Positions 13,617-26,526 of a stretch of 64,000 nt of DNA are shown piece after piece (positions within the stretch are counted from its first letter, which is position 1; each line of letters starts with the position of its first letter). The position numbers and the translations under genes were made by a program. The notes below the pieces were generated by a model. It worked only from the letters and a program-made list of their open reading frames with translations, was not told the origin of the DNA and did not search any database. This DNA is from Polytrichum commune (lineage: Eukaryota; Streptophyta; Polytrichopsida; Polytrichales; Polytrichaceae): NCBI GenBank assembly GCA_950295325.1, contig OX485805.1:41874758-41938757 (forward strand), given 5' to 3'.

Positions 13617-13878
13617 TTAAGCGGCCATAGGATTGGGGTCGGTCTTAGGCTCCCAAAGATAGACTCCGCCATGCAACACCGAGCACGGGCGCGACACCCG
13701 AGCTCGGGTCCTCCTTTCCGAATGCCTTGCAGCAGTTGTGAGTAAGTATTCGAATTGCCATTGTCTTCCCGCGAGCCTCCCCTTCACACGCGAATCCGGG
13801 GATTCCACGGCCCCATTCATCTCTCTGTCTCCGATCACTTTTTGCATCCTCAGAATCGTCCAACATTTCGTCCAACAT
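13617..13878 (-). CDS. Unrecognised GC-rich open frame(s), possible gene fragment or first exon
   Basis: A GC-rich, CpG-rich island of about 270 bp in AT-rich DNA holds two long overlapping open frames on the minus strand. One begins at 13878 (77 codons, MLDEMLDD...). The other is at 13847-13617 (76 codons, ending YLWEPKTDPNPMAA). I recognise neither. The island lies about 0.8 kb upstream of the DUF1640 gene and points away from it, so it could be the first exon of a divergent gene, a gene relic, or just the CpG-rich promoter of the DUF1640 gene. No continuation exon was found on the minus strand below 13617. Confidence 0.2.
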
Positions 13879-14676
13879 TAATCGCCTTTACTTGTTGCCC
13901 AAGCCCGTATCCCGTGGCTGAGTGCACAATCTGCACAACAAACAAGCAGACAGGTTCACATTCCACCGTGCAAATTCCTCAAGGCTTTCCACAAAGTCAG
14001 CTGCGCTTTGTGTGAGGGATTCAATAAGTTAAGTTGGGTTGCGCTTGTACGCGAGGTTGTTCAGATACTTGCTTCAGTGCCACGGGTTCCATTGAGTGCA
14101 CAAATGTAGGAGAATCCTTGTGGTGTTCGTCGTGGAAAGCACCTTAGGGTTTGGTGAGTTCGAGTGTTGGATGTGATTGATGGTAGAGACTTAGCTTGTT
14201 TTCGTATTGGAGCTTACAGAGTACTGTCGTAGTGCGGGAGGTTGCGGATTATGTGATTTTTGTGTGAGTAGAGAACGAACAGAGGCGAGGTGGTTTGGTG
14301 GTAATTAGGAGGATTTGAGTTTCGGAAATTTTTGTTTGGGATCGATGCCGTGCAGCAGTTGACGATGTGCATACTGTGAAGCATGTGGTGATGGAAGGGC
14401 TGCGCGTTGCAGCCATCTCGTGAGCACATTTAAAGAGAAATCGTCCTTACGGGGGGTTTCCAGAGTTCTAGTTTGGTGTTAGCTTACTCTGTTTTCACCT
14501 TTAGGGCAGGGTTTGAGGGGGTGCACCATAGCCTTTTGGCTTCCCGGAATTTTAAATCAATATATTTCATAGCAGGGTGATGCCATTCTGTAGGACGCTG
14601 GAAGTTTTGATTTGGTATCATCGTGTGAGAATCGCTGTCGAAGGAAACCACCTAGGATCAACTTAAGGTATAAAGA

Positions 14677-17600
14677 ATGGCAGCTGCTGCTAGAAGGGCC
14701 ATGCAGCAGCAGGGAGCTCAGCAGCAGCTGCTGCAACTAGCTTTGGCTACGACTCGTTCTGCTGCTGTCTCCGCAGATTGGATGATTACAGATGTGACAT
14801 CATCATCAAGGATACCGGGTGCAGTATCATCATCATCGGCGGCAGCATTCTACAACCGGCAACCTCTTCAAGGTGGCCGGCAGCAACAACAGCCTTCCGA
14901 GGTGCTGTGCACATTGGCCCCTTCGAAGCCATGGAATTACACATCAATGAGGGGTTACTACATGCGCAACGTTTCACAGCTTGTTGCCCCTGCCAACGGC
15001 AAGAAGGCTTTCCTAGTTGACACTCTGGCATTGGTAATAATAATAATCCTTCCCCTGGTTAGGGTTACTTTGTTGATTCTTTTGTAGATTTTAGGTCTAT
15101 GTACATTTCCTAGGGTTCTAGACTGTTTCCAATTACGAGGGTAGCAGTAATTGTCAAGGGTCTCCCTCTCAGTGGCTGGTTATTGGGGGTTCAATTGCAG
15201 GGCATTGTGACACCCATAATGTTCTTAATCTGTCCAGCGTAACACAACAGTGGACTATGCTGGTCATAGAATTTTTAAATGTCCGTATCTATTCAGGGTT
15301 ACATGTAAGATAAGTCAATCCTCGGAGTTTAGGGTTTGGAGCATGTCAATGAAACAAGCAAAATTATGAACTGTATAATGGTATAGGAGAGGTGTTGTTG
15401 GCATTGCAGTGGCCATAGTTTACAGAACCTTTGGGACCTGCACTGCGATGACCAACTGTTTAGTTACACTGTAGGCATAATAAGTCTCTCTCTCTATATA
15501 TATATACACACACACACAATGAGACTAAATTTGTGGAATCACAGGTCCGAAGGTTGGAAGCCCAGGGCTTGACCCCAAAGCAGGCAGAGGCTATCACTGC
15601 CGTCATCACTGAGGTCCTCAATGACAGCTTGGAGAATGTGGCACAATCTTTTACTTCCAAGACAGAGATGCAAAGAGTATGATCTATTTGCCTCTCTTTC
15701 TTTCAAATTCTTTTTGAAAACTTGTGGCTAGAATCCCTAATATGTAAGCTCTAAATCACCATATCAAAGGTGTAATGAATTTTGACCCTAAAAGTTACAC
15801 ACTTTTTAAAGAAACTTAAGAATTGTGTCACTATCTTTTAGTATGTTGAGTCATTGTAGAGGTAATAATTTGTCAAACGGCATGCATTATGAATTTCATA
15901 CTTTGTCTCAGAGAGTCAGAGGTCCAGAATTGCATTCTCTACCTTATGAATATTCTGGCAGCTAACTATATTTGTCGCTTGTGGAATTTGAACCTGTCCA
16001 TTTTGTACATTCAAGTACTTTGATGTAGAATTGGGAATTAGAGTGAATGACAAGAGGCTCAACAATACATAATCTAAATGTGTCATGGACCACTCTGCAC
16101 TTTCTTTACCATGATCTGCTCCTTGAAAGTCTTAACAATGTGAAAGGTTAGAAGGTTAATAACAAATTATTGTGAAGGTGATCATTGGTTATTACATCAG
16201 TGATTTGTATTTTTTAAATTCCTTTTGTGTCTTGCCATCAATCTTCTGTGAATATATATGCAAATAGTTGAATAAGAGTGCAATAATTCTTTTTCATCTG
16301 TTTCATCTCTTGATTTCTCAGTCTTATTTTTTGTGCTGAATCACAGAGTGAGATGATGGCTGAAGCTGCCCTTTCCAAGTTCAAAGGTGAAATGCAAAGC
16401 TCTCAAGTAAGCCACCTTCATTTAATTTAGCTCCAATCTTTGTGTTTGTGACTTTATAGTTTCTTTCTACAATTTTTCCTGGAGTGGCATTCACATTCTT
16501 GGTATTGTGGCCTGCATATAGGAGCATCATTTTGCCACCTTGCAGCGGGAAACAGAGAGGCTTCGGACTGATATTGACAAAATGCGGAGTGAACTTAGGT
16601 AGGAGACTCAACATCAGCTTGTATGTGTAGGCTTATCAACTAAATGGTGTGTAATATATTTGCTTTATTCATCTACCTTATTGTATGGTGTGCAGTACTG
16701 GTCCTGTACTGATGCACATGGTCACTTGTAATTGTGGGTGCAGGTACGAGATTGATAAAGTAACAGCAGGTCAACGATTGGATTTGAATTTAGAAAGAGG
16801 GTAAGGTCTTCCTTGTGAGTGGTCCCTTTTGCATTTAGATGGATGACTTTCTAGGTGGCTTTATGATTGCCAAGAAAAATGAGGATGCAAGTATTATTCC
16901 AAATTTGTAATTTCCAAGCACTAAAAGACATCAATCTGAGAGATCGTTGGCTTTGGTGAGATGACCACTGCTGGCACATATTTACTGCTTGCTTATGTCT
17001 GCATGGATTTCTTGGTGTGCTCAGGCGCATTCGGGAGGAACTTGCTACACAGAGTGCTGAGACATCAAATCTTACTAACAAATTGGACAGGGTAAGTGGT
17101 TCTTGCAAGTGGTTCTTTGTTGAAGTGAGTTTTTGTATTCTCATTGACCTTTAAGAAAGGATGATGACAGAAGCAACCTGCTTGTTACATCCATAGTACT
17201 GCTTTCTTTTTCTGGGTCACTGCATTGAGGTGATCTATCTGTGGGCTTCATTTGGCAGGAAATACACACATTGAAAACACAACTTGAAGCAGCTAAATAT
17301 GATGTGATCAAGTATTGTATTGGTAATGCTCCAAATCTCAACCTATGTGTTGCTTTTTGCTCATCTTACTCTTCTCACTGCATCAGGTTAAGTTTGAGGT
17401 CAGGTAAAGCGCACAAGCATGAAGCCTGTATAGTGAAGTTTCTTGTGTGCAGTGGTCCAATTTTTCACTAGGTCACTGACTGCATATCATGAATGTACTC
17501 GTACTTGGTATGGCAAGTGACTGTTTGTTCAACATGTGACCATTTCTGCCCTGACTATCAGTAAATTAATATAGCTGGCACCTTATCCCTAATCTATTGT

Positions 17601-17823
17601 CTTTGTATCTTATATTGTATGTGTAAAATCTTCCCTTAGAGATTCAATGTTTGAAGTAGGTTGCTTCATGGTCAAGGATCCCGAACGTGACTGCAGTTGC
17701 ATGTTCTTGATAATTGAACATACAGATTGCTATTTCTGCTACTCATCTCAATGGTGCACTGGTGCAGGTACTATTGTGTCCGTTACGGCTGTTGGCCTTG
17801 GTCTCCTTCGAATTCTCATGTGA
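14677..17823 (+). CDS. DUF1640 / CCDC90-type mitochondrial coiled-coil protein, 8 exons
   Basis: Exons are 14677-15033, 15545-15676, 16347-16406, 16522-16598, 16744-16800, 17025-17091, 17259-17322 and 17768-17823. All are GT-AG with consistent phases, giving 289 aa. Residues 1 to about 100 are Ala/Gln/Ser-rich with Arg and few acidic residues, like a mitochondrial presequence. Residues 113-270 are the DUF1640 domain, with the signature VRRLEAQGLTPKQAEAITAV (120-139) followed by a long charged coiled coil. The C-terminus (about 271-289) is one hydrophobic membrane segment ending LLRILM. The family includes human MCUR1/CCDC90B and yeast Fmp32, Put6 and Put7, proteins of the inner mitochondrial membrane linked to calcium uniporter regulation, respiratory assembly or proline use. 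The exact role in plants is unclear. Exon 1 is terminal in phase 0 (ends GCA TTG). Intron 1 carries a CT/TA/CA microsatellite (15485-15518). The gene looks intact. Confidence 0.92.
15485..15518. repeat. Compound (CT)n(TA)n(CA)n microsatellite
   Basis: Consecutive CT, TA and CA dinucleotide runs lie within intron 1 of the DUF1640 gene. This is a simple repeat with no coding role. Confidence 0.9.
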
Positions 17824-20194
17824 GTCAAAGTACAATGTATACCCAATGTATACTTCCAAGTTTGGTTCTTACCAAATTGATTCACTATGAAGGTGATGGC
17901 CAAGGTATATTGGGATTTTTATTGCAACCCGTGGCCAATAGAAACGGGGTGCATGTTTGTAGTAGATAGTCTGCGTTGCTTTGATATCAAGTCAAAGTAG
18001 TAAGCATTGCCTGATCAGAAGTTGCTCATTTCATTCAATCATTTTCAAGCTGTGGGATTGCTCATATCCCTTATAAACAGCTCAAACCATATTGAATTCT
18101 TCTAACATTGCTACTTGACACTCTTGGGCGAAAATTTCCCAAGTGAATGAATATCCTTGAGACAGGATCACCAAGATGGTGAAGTTCCTGAATTTTGTTC
18201 ATGGTTTTGTGTTGAGTGTATTTCTCTTGCCTTTTTAAGTATGGAGAGGTGCGCTTGTGGCAGCCCACCCACTTTGAGTCATTTGGTCAAATGTGGCCTC
18301 CAGTGGCATGGTTGTACAAAAGTTTGGTTGCACCTGAAACTTCACATAGTTGGACTGTTTTATTCACAGATATGGCATATTCTGCATGGAATCAGCTGTT
18401 ATAATACTTTCACGGAGTTGAAATTATTCAGCTCATTGTATTTCTCTAGAGGTTCAATTCTGTGCATACAGTTCCAAAGTGAACCGTGAAGGGAATGAGA
18501 GATTCGCTGACATGTTCAGTCGATATTACTTGCATAACCACACACTTGAAGTTGTTATACTCGCTCCAATATGTGGGTTATCAATCATTTTCTGACACCA
18601 TTCTGATCTCAGGACCTAACAGGAACTACATTGAAATAAAATGTTGTAGAGATACAACTCTAGTGTATCAACTATAGTACATGCGAGCAATGCTGGGAAG
18701 GATAGTAAGTGCAAGAGAGATTTCCAATCCTGACATGTGAATTCAATCTCCTTAGAATGAAAATTATGATGGGTACTTTTATTTCAGGTGTAGCTGCTGC
18801 TTCAAGCAACACAACCTTTCAACAAGTGTGTGTTGTGGATGTGTTGTAGGGATTGAGCTTGTGACCTGTATAGCACTCTGATGTACAGTACTCTCAAGTT
18901 AACTAAGTGCTCCTCTGCACTAAGATTCAGAATGACGTACTCAAGTTGAAATTTTCCTCAAGATTAATTTCCTCAATTGAGAAGAGAACTGCCGTCATAT
19001 GGATGTGAGAGGGAGCTGCCCACAGAGGACAGTAGCTGGAAGGGGCAGTTCTAATCCATGGGAGGGTCAATCCCAGCATCATTCTCACCAAAGTAATTCA
19101 CCGATTTCTGTACTCCAAGCTATGAGTTGTGTGTATTATGGGAGGTCGTATTTTAAGAATATCTATGAATCCAAGCTTTATTCTACTTGCTTTGCCAGAC
19201 TGGTCAATTGTCCTGTCATCTCCAGAGTTACAATCTTTCTTCAGAAGAGATGCTTTTCCCACCTTCAGTAATCACTGATCAGCTCAATTACCTGCTGTGT
19301 GCCATGTTCCTGACAAGAGCAGTCTGCCAGGAAATGCATTCTCAATGGGATCTGTTTAGGAAGATTAGACCTCACTCTGGATGCTGGGGCCTTGAAAATG
19401 ACTACCTATGATAGTAGAAGTTTGTAACTTATTTCTTGAAAGCACAGGGTGCTGAAATGTACAGAATCATTAACATAAGTCGTGAATTATTTGAGGAAAG
19501 GGCCTTCAATAAGAACACAAGCCTTGTGCTACTAAAGTTTGGTAATTGCAGTTAATCTGTGGGTAAGACATGTCAGAGGCAGGAATGGCATATTTGGGAA
19601 GGTATGAAAACCCATCACTTTAAGTGCTGAGCTTCTCTATTAATACTATATTGACAAGCTTTGAAACGTGTCTTTTGTTAGCGCCAAAGTATGCTTTATG
19701 TGAGTGTTGTTTGCCAAAGCTGTTTGGGTTCAATTTTTTTGTTGTTGGTGGTGATGGATGACCTAAAACCATCACACAAGCCTGATGTTAATGTGGTGCA
19801 CATTCTCAAATTCAAAAATATACTTCTTGTGCAAGATTTTGGGTTGTTAGTTTTGGAATGCGTAATGAATGCACCCCCATCGTGGTCCTATTGTGGGCAC
19901 TTCCAACTCCACATGTAATTTTGGTTGCTAGATTTGATTGGGAGTTGTCTCATCCAGTTTGCATTTGCAGATTGCAAAGATTAAACCCATATCAAGCTTA
20001 AGAATCAAACTAAGAGATGCAGAAGTTATAAGAGGTCAAAGTGAAGATTATTTTTCTCTTTCGATGGTCACATAGGCCTTCCCAATTATATTCAATTATT
20101 GAGTCTAGAATGGTTATTATTTATTGCACATACACCCATATGATCATAAGACATGTCTTTTTGGTCATTTTTCTTCTGCCGCTTGCATATTTTA
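17824..20194. other. 3' flank of the DUF1640 gene and intergenic DNA
   Basis: The stop codon of the DUF1640 gene is at 17821-17823, and its 3' untranslated region lies at the start of this stretch. Open frames here, the longest 18157-18489, have no recognisable domain or splice pattern. No inverted-repeat element was identified. Confidence 0.5.
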
Positions 20195-21441
20195 GCCCTC
20201 CTTAGAGAGGTTTAGAGCTCACATATTGAAACCAAGAAAATAAAAGAAAATGACAAATAGCCTTCTCATTGGTAGGGAGCCTCAACTCACACTTGACCTT
20301 CAACTTGAGAGCTTCAACACTTTACTAGACTTATAATGCTTAGATGGTGCCTTAATGGATCCCATGTGGAATGACTATGATAGACTTCAATCCAAATCCT
20401 AAGCTACCTTGTGGGGGATGTTTAAGTATGAGGGGTTGCCCAAGGGGAGTGTTTTCTGGAAATTAAGGGCACTTGTGTGAGGACAGGAGCTTGAGGGCAT
20501 GTGCCCTTAAATTCCATAATGCATGCCCTCAAACGGCATTTCCTTGCATAAACATCATGTACAATGGACACTACATCGTAATGCATTGTATGGTGGGCAT
20601 TATGCGGGCCATAATGCACTCATGAGCAAATGTGTGGATTCTCTTAAATAGCAGACAAATTTCAAAGAACATAAAAAAACTCACAAGTCTTTATGAATGC
20701 CAAGAGTGCAAGCTCTTGTTTTGTGGGTTTGAGCCAATGGCTTACAAACATTCTTTGTCTAGTATTGTTCCCCCCTTGAGTTATGACTGTGAACACTACA
20801 CTAAATATGATATTTAGTGTTTGATACACTAAATATCATTAACCCTATGAAAGTAAGCAACATTGAATGTAAACTCAAACACTAAATATCAACTATGGTA
20901 ATATGTGGAAGTTACATGCACAAATTTAGTGTTAGTAAGAATATGAAAAAAAAAAATTAACAATGATAAAAGGAGAAGGGAAGTGGCGGTAGGGAAGGTG
21001 GCATCGCATTTATGTCTAACAAAAATTATCAAAAAAATTGAAAATTAGTGTTGAGCATGATAGGGTGGTAACAACACTAAATATAATCAAACACTAAATA
21101 TCATATTTAGTGTAGTGAGAACTTGAAGATTGTAGAAGCTCTCAATAGTTCGGCCAATTGTTGAAAGCTTATTAACTCCAAGTATCAACCTCCCAAGACT
21201 ACAAGTTCGAGCTCTCAACTCGCATCCCGGTAAAATTTTATTGAAAAGGGATCATTATTGAAAAGGGGCATCAATGTTAGAATCCCGGTAAAATTTTCAA
21301 GCTCTCAAGTTGAAAGCTCAAGTGTAAAGTGAAGTTGAATGGATAAGTGCAAATAGAAGCCAATGAGAAGCCTCATTTCTTCAAGCTTTCAAGTTGTCCA
21401 TCTTCGAGGTGTCAACCTCTCTACTGGTGTAAAGGTGATCC
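20195..21441. mobile_element. Harbinger-like MITE (family C) interrupted by other insertions
   Basis: The interior matches the 48761-49281 element. Shared landmarks are ccttctcatt.g.aggggagcc, ttcaacttgagagcttcaac, gagctcttgt.ttgtgggt and gaacttgag. The right end 'ggtgtaaaggtgatcc' corresponds to 'agtgtaaagggggcc' of the other copy. Flanks are TTA on the left (20192-20194) and TTG on the right. The copy is more than twice as long as its relative because a CACTA-like MITE (20794-21117) and other sequence sit inside it. A 14-bp tcccggtaaaattt direct repeat lies about 60 bp apart near 21224 and 21283. Confidence 0.55.
20794..21117. mobile_element. CACTA-like MITE, 324 bp, nested
   Basis: The terminal inverted repeats are CACTACACTAAATATGATAT and its complement, extending about 26 bp. 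The element interrupts the family C MITE between the segment matching about 49140 and 'gaacttgaag', so it inserted later. No protein. CACTA termini are the hallmark of the EnSpm/CACTA superfamily. The expected 3-bp target duplication is not perfect (GAA/AGA). Confidence 0.7.
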
Positions 21442-22142
21442 TTGAATTCTAATAAGGTATATGAGCATTACTTGGTTAGATTTTTCATGTTCTCCAACTT
21501 CTATTGAACAACATATTTGTGTTGCATCAACAAATATATAATGAAGCATCAACAAAACCAGACCTCCCTTGATTTGGTTACGATTATTACAAGCGCATGC
21601 ATGTTGATTCTTGAAATGAATACCTAGGTCCCCCAACTGTATTGGCTATCAAACCTGAAACTATTGATAAAGTTAGAACATGTAGGCCAATATCTTTGAA
21701 ACACATGTCTTGTTGGGTTCCTTTCTAAGGTCCGAATGGATAAAAAAACTAAATAAGGCACTTATCCCTTATATGTGAATCGAAGCCCATAACTTGATAC
21801 CTTTCACTCTTGTACAACACGTCCTTCTAAATTGCTCACGAATTTGTGGGTTCATCCCATGCAATACCGTAGTAAGATTGAGGAGATGACCCTCAAGCTT
21901 AAACTTGTCCATGTGAAGAGGACGAGAGGTGCGTGTGGTGTGAATTGCATTTGTCTTAAAGAATTAAGTGCCTCATGTGCCTATGCACGAAGATGCATGT
22001 GTGAAAGGGACACCCTAAGTTCCCCGAGTTTTGTGTGCCCACAAGTGATGGAGACACACCCCTCCTCCCATCTTGGTTACTTATGAGTATAAGAGTACCT
22101 AGATGATTTGTGTCTTTGAACTCACATGTACATAGAGAATTA
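21442..22142. other. Intergenic DNA, no gene seen
   Basis: Only short, non-protein-like open frames (for example 21832-22086) are present. No RNA gene or clear element was recognised. Confidence 0.5.
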
Positions 22143-22226
22143 GGGCACACTTCCATGGGCCGTTTGGAAGTCGGCGAAAATCGGTATATGACAAAAGTTT
22201 GATCCCCCATCCATATGGAAGTGCCC
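22143..22226. mobile_element. 84-bp mini-MITE with TTA duplication
   Basis: The termini are GGGCACACTTCCATGGG on the left and the complement of GGGCACTTCCATATGG on the right. The element is flanked by TTA (22140-22142 and 22227-22229), which fits a very short Harbinger-type element. Confidence 0.6.
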
Positions 22227-22627
22227 TTAATGTTATCAAATGAACAAGAACTGGTGGCCAACATAATTCCAAGAGAAAATTTGAAGTTTGAGGAGTGGGA
22301 ATTGACCACTTATGTGTTTCAAAATCGGGAATTAAATCTTATTTAAGACGGGGGAGAAATGGAGGAAGAATATAAACGAATTGCGTACACAAGTTATATT
22401 GCATTCAGATTGCTATACTTTACATCACAGTTCTTTACATTACTTTCTTTACAATGGCATGTTCTTATTATTCAAACCTTCCCCCCCCCAAAAAATGATT
22501 TCTTGGACTTATTTTCATTCTTAAATACATTGAAGATATGAGGTTTAATTCATTCACTTGTGGAACATTAAAAATGGATAAATGAGATTAAAGTCATGTT
22601 ATTTCAACTTGCATTTTTGACAAGAAA

Positions 22628-22629
<2 letters not shown>

Positions 22630-22696
<67 letters not shown>
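22630..22696. repeat. (CT)n microsatellite, about 67 bp
   Basis: An uninterrupted TC/CT dinucleotide run of about 33 units lies in non-coding AT-rich DNA. Confidence 0.97.
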
Positions 22697-22698
<2 letters not shown>

Positions 22699-23955
22699 GC
22701 TGCCCCTAAGCCCCTAATCCACATGAAAGTGCTTGGCCAACTAGAATGTAGGGAGATATTGTCCAAAGCTTCAATGACACCCACAAAGTCTAATTCTTCA
22801 CTGGAATTCCCAACAAATGGAACTTTGCCAATGACCAATCTATAATAATGACATTATACATAGTATTAATATTAAGAAAGAAAATTAAATAATATTATTA
22901 TTTAAAAAAAAGATTTGACATGCGATGTCCGTTCACCAATCCCTACCCATGACTATGTGGCCATGGGAGGCAAGGGGTGGCCTTAATGCCTACTTGTGGA
23001 GTATAGAAATTAAGTAGTTTTCACAATTCCAACCTTTCTTCATGGCAATACATGAAACCATTATGTCATGCAAGAAAATTGTCCCACTCCCTTTTGAACC
23101 TCAAAGGATTGCGGTGTAACAAGGTATGGGTTAAGTTTGTCTTAGCTTCTAAGAAAATCATTGAGAACTTTTATAGTTAACATGCAATTAAAGTTTGCAA
23201 TCGATAAGGTAAGAACTTGGACCTAACATAATTGGCCACTTGAGGTCCAATGTGTGCTTGGAAACATCTCTAGTCTTGAACAACTGATACTTGTAGTGTG
23301 TCAAAGGATACCTCCAATAAAGATTATTGATGATTTACATGTAATAACAAATCAAATAATTAGGGATACGTATTTGGGGCGCTTACATACGGAGGTGAAT
23401 ATCCTCATTTGTTCTATCCTTTACCCCTACATGCTTATGAGGACATTCTTGTATGCAAAGCTAAATATCGTTTGGACCTTGCTAACACGGGAGTGTTTTT
23501 TTAAACATCCCCTCCCCCTCCCCCTTTGCATTGCTAACTCTACCTTGTGATTTAGTGCTCGTATCTTTGGAGATGTTGTAATAGCTTGATACCTTACATA
23601 GAATTTACCCTCAAAAGGGTGCATTAGAATGCAAGCACAAAGGCTCTTCATTCATGCTTGATCCTCAAGAGTCAACATTTGTATTGTTATCACTACTACT
23701 ACCGCTTGAAACTTGTCACCAATTCATAATACATATTTACTTGTAACCAACCGGATAGGATTTCTAATCACAAACAATGTGATTATCGATTATGATGAAT
23801 TTTCAAAGTTTTCACTTCTATACCCATTACATGAAGACCGTGTTTGTTTTGTGTAGTTTTAATTGTTTGAACGTGTTCATGTGAAGTTGCCCCATGAGCC
23901 ACAAAAGCTCTTCATTCATGCTTGATCCTCAAGGTAGTTGATGTACTACTACTAA
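22697..23955. other. Intergenic DNA, no gene seen
   Basis: There are only short open frames without recognisable domains. A cattcatgcttgatcctcaag segment occurs twice (about 23649 and 23911), a small direct repeat. Confidence 0.5.
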
Positions 23956-24522
23956 GGGCCAGTTTACACCATGGACCATGAAATCGGATTATGGAAGATG
24001 GTCTTTCTATGGTGCGACTTGATGGTCCAACATCCATAGTCCAATTTCTTAAGGATCCATTTACAAAGCCTTTGGACCCCTCACTAGGTGTAAACCAAGT
24101 GTGGACCAAGAGGAACAACCATGCAGCAAAAGTGAATGTGTTGGTTTTTTTTAATATACCCCCAAAAAAGGCAGTATTGAAAAAAAAACTCAAGTTTGAC
24201 CATTCTCATACATTCTCTTGTCTTCATCTTCTCTTCCCCAAAAAACATTTCATAAAAAAATATAACATCATTGATGTGCCATGGGCCCTTGCCTTTTTTT
24301 ACTAGAGCATTTCTTTTGCCTCTTCCACCACAAAACCCGTTGGACCATGTCAGCGGATAATGTAGGCCTTAAAATATGCCTTTTGGGGATCTCAGACTCC
24401 ATGGTCACTCTAACATTTTTTCCTTGGTGTAAACTGAAGTCATCACGGGACAAGTTCAACAACCAATCATAGATACTACAAGACCTTGGGACAACTTCAT
24501 GGTCCATGGTGTAAACAACGTG
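23956..24522. mobile_element. Harbinger-like MITE, 567 bp, TAA duplication
   Basis: The inverted termini share gtttacaccatggaccatga. Outer bases are GGGCCA on the left; on the right the complement reads CACGTT. TAA flanks both ends (23953-23955 and 24523-24525). The interior has no long coding frame. Confidence 0.7.
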
Positions 24523-25089
24523 TAAGTACATTTGCAACTCTTCACCGGTCTAGAATGTTTTGTAATTCTAATCAATGAAATCATTTAAAAAAAAATCGGA
24601 ACAATATATGTTTGTTGATCATGATGAGTTTTCAAAGTGTTCACTTCTAAACTAATTATGAAAAACCATATTCATGATGAACATATTTGATTGTTTGAAT
24701 GTGTCCATTTGATGTTGCCCCATGGGCCACAACTTCTCCTTCTCAAAAACTCATGAAAATTACTTAACCCACATGCCCTCATAGGCATCTATGGTGTTTG
24801 TTAGCACCATAGATGCCTCCACAAGAGAGGACGAAGTGGGGAAAGGTTGAAGCACAATATCATGCCCTTACAAGTTGACCTAAATTCCACTCCTTACATA
24901 GTACCTAAAGAAAACAAAGACCAAAGGGGAGGAATGAACTTTTAACACTCACTTTACTTGTGCCGCTTCATTTTTGTACCTTATGTGCATACCCTCAAAA
25001 GGTAAGGTATAATGAAGATTGTCGAGTGTGAATTGCAACAACAACACACCTTCAAGTAGCCCCCCCCCCCTAAGTGACATAACTTAGTG
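24523..25089. other. Intergenic DNA, no gene seen
   Basis: No gene-like open frame. The 24640-24730 segment resembles 23800-23900 (ttcacttcta..catgatgaac..cccatg), so it is probably an old duplicated repeat. Confidence 0.45.
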
Positions 25090-25530
25090 CAGGTATCCGT
25101 AGTACACTAAAGTTGATAAAATAATGGGTTTAGTTCCAAATCTCGAGTTTATGAGTATTAACACAAAGTCACATGGGGTTTTCTTAATGCTTAAATTACT
25201 TCACATGAAGAGTGGTGTTGGGCTATTAAAAACCAACTTTTAAGCTTGTCTCATTAGAATGAGTGGACCAAGCTAGCCTTGCATGGGCCAATCTGGGATT
25301 TAGGACAACGGGTCTCATGCGCATTCCTTATTTTAGATCCTAACATTCTCACAAAGTTTTTGAGATGGCAAGAGGACGTCTCAAAAGTTTTACCCATGTT
25401 TCAAAAAGAAGCTCCGATACATGATGAGCTAACGAGCTCTTAATAGAAAGTCTTCTCAAAGAAGGATTAAACCATGATTTCGTTCCTCTTTGAGGTACTT
25501 TACATATAAATGTAGCCTCTTTTCCATGTT
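25090..25530 (-). repeat. Diverged dispersed repeat, inverted copy of 13.1-13.5 kb
   Basis: Read on the minus strand it follows the same order of landmarks as 13110-13520, including the GACTTTGTGTTAAT block, the tgagccaagctagcc block and the gatccttctttgagg block. Confidence 0.6.
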
Positions 25531-26125
25531 TGGACGGTTTTACAAATGTGACCAAGGGCCATGAGAAAAAGTGGTTTACAATTTTTGGTGGCCATGGTTG
25601 GTGGGGGGGGGGGGTTCAAAAGACCATGACTAACATAATTCTACATCACTTTTTGAAAATCTTGGTCATAAGACCTAGTGTAAAGGGGACTTAGACCAGG
25701 ACGTAATATTTTCAATTAAAATAAAAAATTATAAATGCTATAAACATACATGTTACAAAACTTATTTTTTTACTAAAACTAGGCGTACACTTTTTCTTTT
25801 CTTTTTATGACAAGGTCACCTTGTTTCCGTGAGACAACTTGTTTGGGTTCTCTCTCACCGCAGAATTTGAGTGACCCCTGACCAATCTCCAGTTATGGGC
25901 ATGTAAGGTTCCATGTCACTTTCACATCCATTTTTTGGCATGCTCGCCCATGCTCACTTTTATTTGTGGTCACATTTGTAAAATGAAATGGGACTGCCAC
26001 TCATGTCATTTTCTCAACCAGTGAGAGATTATAAAGACCGGTGGTCATGGTCATTGGTCACTAGCATAAACATGCCCTTTGCCTCCATTGACGGGCTTAT
26101 AGAAACTAGAGTCCATTTTAGGCAT

Positions 26126-26526
26126 CACTACACTAAACATTATTATTTAGTGTCATATGGTATTTAATATCACTATGGTATTTAATATCACTATGGTAAC
26201 TTTTTGGATGACGCTTCTTATGAATAAGTGAACAAATATTGTCATGGATGATGGATGAGTTCATCCATTGGCCAAAACCCTACCTTCTCTTGTGAGCAAC
26301 TTGTGATGAAACACTGTCATATATGATTGAAATTTGGATGAAAGTCACTTGGTAAGTGACAGTAATTGCAACAATGTATATCTATAATCCCCAAAAATCA
26401 TTTACAAGGAATGACAAATAATGTGGGGTTTACATTTAGTGTCGGTGACACTACACTGCGGTTTACAATTAGCATTGAGCAAGACAATTAGAATTGGTGA
26501 CACTAAGTATCATAATTAGTGTAGGT
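26126..26526. mobile_element. CACTA-like MITE, about 400 bp
   Basis: It starts CACTACACTAAACATTAT and ends with a slightly decayed TTAGTGTAG. It is collinear with 58519-58900 throughout, sharing ggatgatggatgagttcatc, cattggccaa.accctacc and gcaacttgtgatgaaa. The left region holds a duplicated gtatttaatatcactatg unit. Confidence 0.75.

Noticed and set aside
22630-22696. Functional GAGA-type promoter element
   Set aside because: No gene start nearby; simple microsatellite is enough.
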